Source: Comamonadaceae bacterium (GTDB lineage: Bacteria > Pseudomonadota > Gammaproteobacteria > Burkholderiales > Burkholderiaceae_C). From it: DNA of 44,398 nucleotides. The translations under genes were made by a program, and so were the position numbers. Within the stretch, counting starts at the first letter, position 1, and each line of letters opens with the position of its first letter. The notes under the pieces are model-generated. The model was not told the DNA's origin, made no database searches, and saw nothing but the letters and a program-made list of their open reading frames with translations. This document shows, piece by piece, positions 41,203 through 44,398 of the stretch. The stretch is taken from contig CANJWZ010000037.1 in the NCBI GenBank assembly GCA_947478725.1, forward strand, positions 1-44,398, given 5' to 3'.

Positions 41203-43317
41203 TTAGCGCGTAGCATCCGATTTTGGAGTTTCCGCGTGCACGGTGTGAATCACATTAACCACCTGGTCATCAGGAATCTCACCATAGGACAAGACGACCA
41301 GCTCATTGACTCGACTCCGAACCGACCTCGCAAGCCAAGGACGAATGGCAGGAGAAACAACCAGAACAGCCGCGTGGCCCAGCGTTTCGACCTGTTTCGC
41401 CCCATCACGTAGAGCAGCAAAAAGTCGTTCGGCCAATCCTGGCTCCATGACCACCCCTTGGCCCTGATCCTGCTGGACGATGACATTGTGCAAGAGCTGC
41501 TCGAGCCCAGGCTCCAGCGTCATCACCGACAGAACCTCTTTATCGTCAACCATCCCCTGAACAATCAGGCGACCCAGGCGCGGCCGCACCAAGGCATTCA
41601 GTTGCTCGGGGTCTTGGGTTTTGGCGCTGACCTCAGAAAGCGTTTCAACGATGGTGCGCATGTCACGGATCGACACAGCATCATTGAGCAGGCTTTGCAA
41701 GGTTCGCGTCATCACCCCCAAAGAGAGCTTGGCGGGAATCAAATCCTCCACCAGTTTGGGAGATTTGACAGCCAACTTGTCCAACAGCTGCTGCACTTCA
41801 TCGTGACTGAGCAAGTCAGCCGCATTTTCACGCAGCACCTTGTTCAAATGGGTGGCGATGGCAGTTGCGGCATCGACCACGGTGTATCCCAGCGCACGTG
41901 CATGATCGCGCTCGGAAGGTTCGATCCAGACTGCCTGCAATCCAAAAGCCGGCTCTTTGGTCGCAACTCCCTCCAAGGGACCGTAAACCTGGCCTGGGTT
42001 AATGGCCATTTCTCGGCCCACTTTGATCTTGCCCCGGCCACGGATCACGCCTTTTAAAACAATGTGATAACTGTCGGGATCGATGCTCAGGGCATCCCGA
42101 ATACGCACTGGCTGAATCAAGAAGCCCAATTCGGCAGAAAGTTTTTTACGTACCCCTTTTACCCGGGTCATCAGCTGTCCACCAGTCTCGACATTGACCA
42201 AGGGAATCAAACCGTAACCAATTTCCAGACCGACCAAATCCACTTGATCCAAATCCTCCCATCCCAGTTCCTTCAGGGGATCAGCAGTTGCAGCTGCTCC
42301 CGGGACCGGCTTGGGGGAATCAGACGCCAGCTGACGTCGCATAACCATCACGCCCGATATAGCAAAAATGGCTGCCAGAGTGATGAACACCAGATGCGGC
42401 ATACCAGGAACAACGCCCAAAATGGCCATGATGCAAGAGGTCACAAACAACGCGCTGGGGTTGCCCAGTTGAGAACCCACCTGCTCAGTGATTGACTCAG
42501 TCGTTGTTACCCTTGTCACGACGATAGCGGTCGCCAGAGAGAGTAACAAAGAGGGAATTTGTGCGACCAGGCCATCACCGATGGTCAAGAGGGTGTAGAT
42601 CCGTCCGGCTTCACTCAGCGAAAGGCCATGTTGTCCGATGCCGATCGCCAAACCACCGACCAAAGCAATGATCAAAATCAGCAAGCCCGCAATCGCGTCG
42701 CCGCTGACAAATTTAGAAGCGCCATCCATGGAGCCAAAGAAATCAGATTCTTGAGCCAGCTCAGCGCGCCGGGTCTTGGCGGTTTCCTGGTCTATAACCC
42801 CCGCATTCAAGTCAGCATCAATCGCCATTTGCTTGCCGGGCATGGAATCAAGCGTGAAACGAGCGTTTACTTCAGACACCCGTCCCGCGCCTTTGGTCAC
42901 CACAATAAAGTTGATGATGACCAAAATGGCGAAAATAATGAATCCAACAACGTAGTTGCCACCGATGACAAACTCTCCAAACGCCGCAATCACCTTGCCT
43001 GCCGCCTCGTGCCCCGTGTGACCGTCCACCAGGATCGCACGGGTAGACGCCACGTTTAAAGCCAAACGCAGCATGGTTGCGAACAACAACACAGTCGGGA
43101 ATGCTGAAAACTCCAGCGGCTTGCGGACTTTGATGGCGATCATGATGATCAGCAAACTGGAGGCAATGTTGAAGGTAAACAACACATCCAGCAACACCGG
43201 CGGCATGGGGATCAGCAACATGCCCATCAGCAACAACACCACCCCCGGAATGCTCAGGTCGTTGTAGTTGAATTTCGACAGGTTTTGTCGGAAGGCCGAC
43301 AGGGTGAGCGAAATCAT
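41203..43317 (-). CDS. flhA: Flagellar type III export gate protein FlhA
   Basis: 704 residues. The N-terminal half has about eight membrane helices (PGVVLLLMGMLLIPMPPVLL, GNYVVGFIIFAILVIINFIV) and the conserved cytoplasmic FHIPEP block VTKGAGRVSEVNARFTLDSM then PGKQMAIDADLNAG. The C-terminal half is the soluble FlhA-C chaperone-docking domain (from about 350). FlhA forms the nonameric export gate. flhB is not next to it on this strand. It is the first gene of the minus-strand flagellar run, with a sigma-54-like promoter upstream. Confidence 0.95.
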   Translation of the reverse strand: MISLTLSAFRQNLSKFNYNDLSIPGVVLLLMGMLLIPMPPVLLDVLFTFNIASSLLIIMIAIKVRKPLEFSAFPTVLLFATMLRLALNVASTRAILVDGHTGHEAAGKVIAAFGEFVIGGNYVVGFIIFAILVIINFIVVTKGAGRVSEVNARFTLDSMPGKQMAIDADLNAGVIDQETAKTRRAELAQESDFFGSMDGASKFVSGDAIAGLLILIIALVGGLAIGIGQHGLSLSEAGRIYTLLTIGDGLVAQIPSLLLSLATAIVVTRVTTTESITEQVGSQLGNPSALFVTSCIMAILGVVPGMPHLVFITLAAIFAISGVMVMRRQLASDSPKPVPGAAATADPLKELGWEDLDQVDLVGLEIGYGLIPLVNVETGGQLMTRVKGVRKKLSAELGFLIQPVRIRDALSIDPDSYHIVLKGVIRGRGKIKVGREMAINPGQVYGPLEGVATKEPAFGLQAVWIEPSERDHARALGYTVVDAATAIATHLNKVLRENAADLLSHDEVQQLLDKLAVKSPKLVEDLIPAKLSLGVMTRTLQSLLNDAVSIRDMRTIVETLSEVSAKTQDPEQLNALVRPRLGRLIVQGMVDDKEVLSVMTLEPGLEQLLHNVIVQQDQGQGVVMEPGLAERLFAALRDGAKQVETLGHAAVLVVSPAIRPWLARSVRSRVNELVVLSYGEIPDDQVVNVIHTVHAETPKSDATR

Positions 43318-43389
43318 GGTGAAGTTCTTGAAGGAAACACGGGTTTTACTGATTCAGATGGTCAATTGGGCTGTATGGGAGATGCAGTA

Positions 43390-43405
43390 AGCACTCTTCG
43401 TGCCA
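43390..43405 (-). promoter_or_regulatory. Sigma-54-like promoter for flhA
   Basis: The minus strand reads TGGCACG-AAGA-GTGCT. It differs from TGGCACG-N4-TTGCW at one fixed base, and the GG and GC doublets are separated by exactly 10 nt. Predicted transcription would start about 60 nt before the flhA ATG. Polar flagellar systems with FlhF/FlhG often use sigma-54 for this operon. Confidence 0.45.
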
Positions 43406-43430
43406 TGAATATTCGACACTCACCACGCGT

Positions 43431-43446
43431 TGGCATGTTGTGAGCG
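43431..43446 (+). promoter_or_regulatory. Weak sigma-54-like element for fliK
   Basis: The plus strand reads TGGCATG-TTGT-GAGCG. GG and GC are again 10 nt apart, but the -12 half has two mismatches. It lies about 80 nt before the fliK ATG and is divergent from the flhA element. Confidence 0.25.
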
Positions 43447-43525
43447 GCAACTTGTGTCCAGTCACATTTCTTGCAACAGTTCTGCCGTTAACCCCACCCT
43501 GTGTCACTTTTAGGAAAATGACCCC

Positions 43526-44398
43526 ATGGATACCAGTTTGAGCTTTCTACCCGTCAATCCAGTCTCGCCCAGCGTGGCCGACAGCACTGGCAGCGCCCCT
43601 AACACCGTCCCGCCGGCGGCGGGCGGGGAATTTTCGACGCTGCTCACCGGCCAAATGCTCAAAGCCGAGCGGCAACTATTTGCCGCTCAGGCGTTGCCCG
43701 GAACGGGTTTGCAAGTTCTACCCCTGGGCAACAAAATCAAGCTGATCACGAGCGACGGGCCTTTGCCTGATATGGCCAGCCTGGCAGCTTTTGCACGCAC
43801 CCAAGGGATAGACGAATCAGCGGTACAAGCCTTGTTTGCTGGCCAAAACGGTTCAACCTTGCTGACGTCACCTGGACTGGGGGCCAGTCCGTCATTCAAT
43901 GTTACCCCTCCTGGCACGGTAACCGCTTTGCCCGTCGCATCTCGTGGCAACAGCCAGAGCAAAGAGCTCGCCGCCATGATGACAGCTGACCAGCTCGGTC
44001 AAGGCAATCCCTTCTGGCCGACACCGCTCGACGTTACAGCAACTGCAGCGGTGGATGTGCGGGCTGTGGCGGCGACGGGTACGTTAACACCCCTGGTGGG
44101 GAGCCAGAATATTGCAGGTTGGATGCCGCTCAGAGCAACTGCGGTGACAAACGCCAGCGGTGTGACGAGTCCGGGCGATGTGAGCTTGGAGGCAGCCGCG
44201 CCCGGGAGCCGCAACATGACGGTTGGAATGCCGCCGAATCCGGGCGAGATGAGCCTGGAAGCAGCCGCGACCCGGAGCCTCAATATGACCGGCGGGATGC
44301 CGCTGAAAGCAACTGCCGTGATAGACGCCGGCGGTGTGCCGAATCCGGCTGGTGTGAGCCTGGAAGCAGCCGCGACCCGGAGCCTCAATATGACCGGC
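43526..44398 (+). CDS. fliK: Flagellar hook-length control protein FliK (partial, N-terminal part)
   Basis: 291 codons, open to the window edge. MDTSLSFLPVNPVSPSVADS is followed by LTGQMLKAERQLFAAQALPG and LITSDGPLPDMASLAAFART, then QGIDESAVQALFAGQNGSTL. The DGPLPDMASLAAFAR and DESAVQALF blocks resemble N-terminal parts of Burkholderiales FliK. From about residue 199 the sequence becomes Ala/Pro/Thr-rich tandem repeats around SLEAAATRSLNMTG. The conserved C-terminal domain is outside the window. FliK is the secreted ruler that switches export from hook to filament. Minus-strand open frames here are shadows. Confidence 0.75.
   Translation, partial: MDTSLSFLPVNPVSPSVADSTGSAPNTVPPAAGGEFSTLLTGQMLKAERQLFAAQALPGTGLQVLPLGNKIKLITSDGPLPDMASLAAFARTQGIDESAVQALFAGQNGSTLLTSPGLGASPSFNVTPPGTVTALPVASRGNSQSKELAAMMTADQLGQGNPFWPTPLDVTATAAVDVRAVAATGTLTPLVGSQNIAGWMPLRATAVTNASGVTSPGDVSLEAAAPGSRNMTVGMPPNPGEMSLEAAATRSLNMTGGMPLKATAVIDAGGVPNPAGVSLEAAATRSLNMTG
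44120..44398 (+). repeat. In-frame tandem repeats in fliK
   Basis: A 43-nt segment at 44251-44293 recurs exactly at 44356-44398, 105 nt later, so the long unit is 35 codons. A diverged long unit starts near 44120 (MPLRATAV against MPLKATAV) and a short unit of 23 codons lies between the two. The array runs off the window. Confidence 0.85.

Noticed and set aside
43687..44388. Two minus-strand frames opposite fliK
   Set aside because: They lie wholly within the partial FliK frame and its repeats, whose translation matches FliK. The minus-strand repeats merely mirror the DNA repeats.

Overview
The window looks like a chromosome segment from a betaproteobacterium of the Comamonadaceae (Rhodoferax, Polaromonas or Albidiferax-like). 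The basis is the overall high G+C, the protein types (Bug-type solute receptor, intracellular PHB depolymerase, soluble RnfB-like ferredoxin, Burkholderiales-type flagellar genes) and a short degenerate intergenic repeat family built around TAGCTNCTNGC that I recognise from that family. No rRNA, tRNA, CRISPR array or intact transposase was seen.

Layout. 1-2.3 kb: a MerR regulator running off the left edge, a VapBC module and a LigB/YgiD-type dioxygenase. 2.3-4.5 kb: a PHB depolymerase behind a perfect TGTTGCA-C-TGCAACA palindrome, and an RnfB-like ferredoxin. 4.45-14.2 kb, minus strand: a propionyl-CoA/methylmalonyl-CoA block read in the order mutase, TA antitoxin, TA toxin, meaB, pccB, pccA, cupin, VOC protein (candidate methylmalonyl-CoA epimerase), D-cysteine desulfhydrase-like enzyme. 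A GntR/FCD regulator is divergent from the mutase and probably controls the block. 15-17.4 kb: RidA, an alpha/beta hydrolase without the usual histidine, and a Bug-type binding protein.

17.46-23.99 kb is the most unusual part. It is a mosaic island: an AT-rich exported MORN-repeat/caspase protein, HigBA, VapBC, a broken RelE-type toxin with a DUF4415/BrnA-like antitoxin, and an AT-rich SPFH/stomatin protein paired with a very short NfeD-like membrane protein. Two pairs of diverged direct repeats are staggered through it. One pair carries the 3' end of the neighbouring acyl-CoA ligase gene, so a displaced copy of that gene end lies about 4 kb away. This is the pattern left when DNA is inserted at, or duplicated with, a gene's 3' end.

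23.9-33 kb: acyl-CoA ligase, an exported beta-propeller/creatininase-like pair, an MFS exporter, an EamA transporter with an extreme histidine-rich tail, remnants of a CDF metal exporter and of a LysR regulator, a DUF1415 protein and EttA. 33-35.8 kb: an RhlE-like DEAD-box helicase with a long RGG-type tail and a Sel1-repeat protein. 35.8-44.4 kb: the flagellar run flhA-flhF-flhG-fliA-fliS-motA-motB on the minus strand, with a divergent fliK running off the right edge. Sigma-54-like elements lie between flhA and fliK, and a sigma-28-like element lies before fliS.

The window holds five toxin-antitoxin loci, one of them broken. One sits inside the methylmalonyl-CoA operon, with its toxin gene directly abutting meaB. 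All functional calls come from reading the sequence and recalling protein families; no database search was run.
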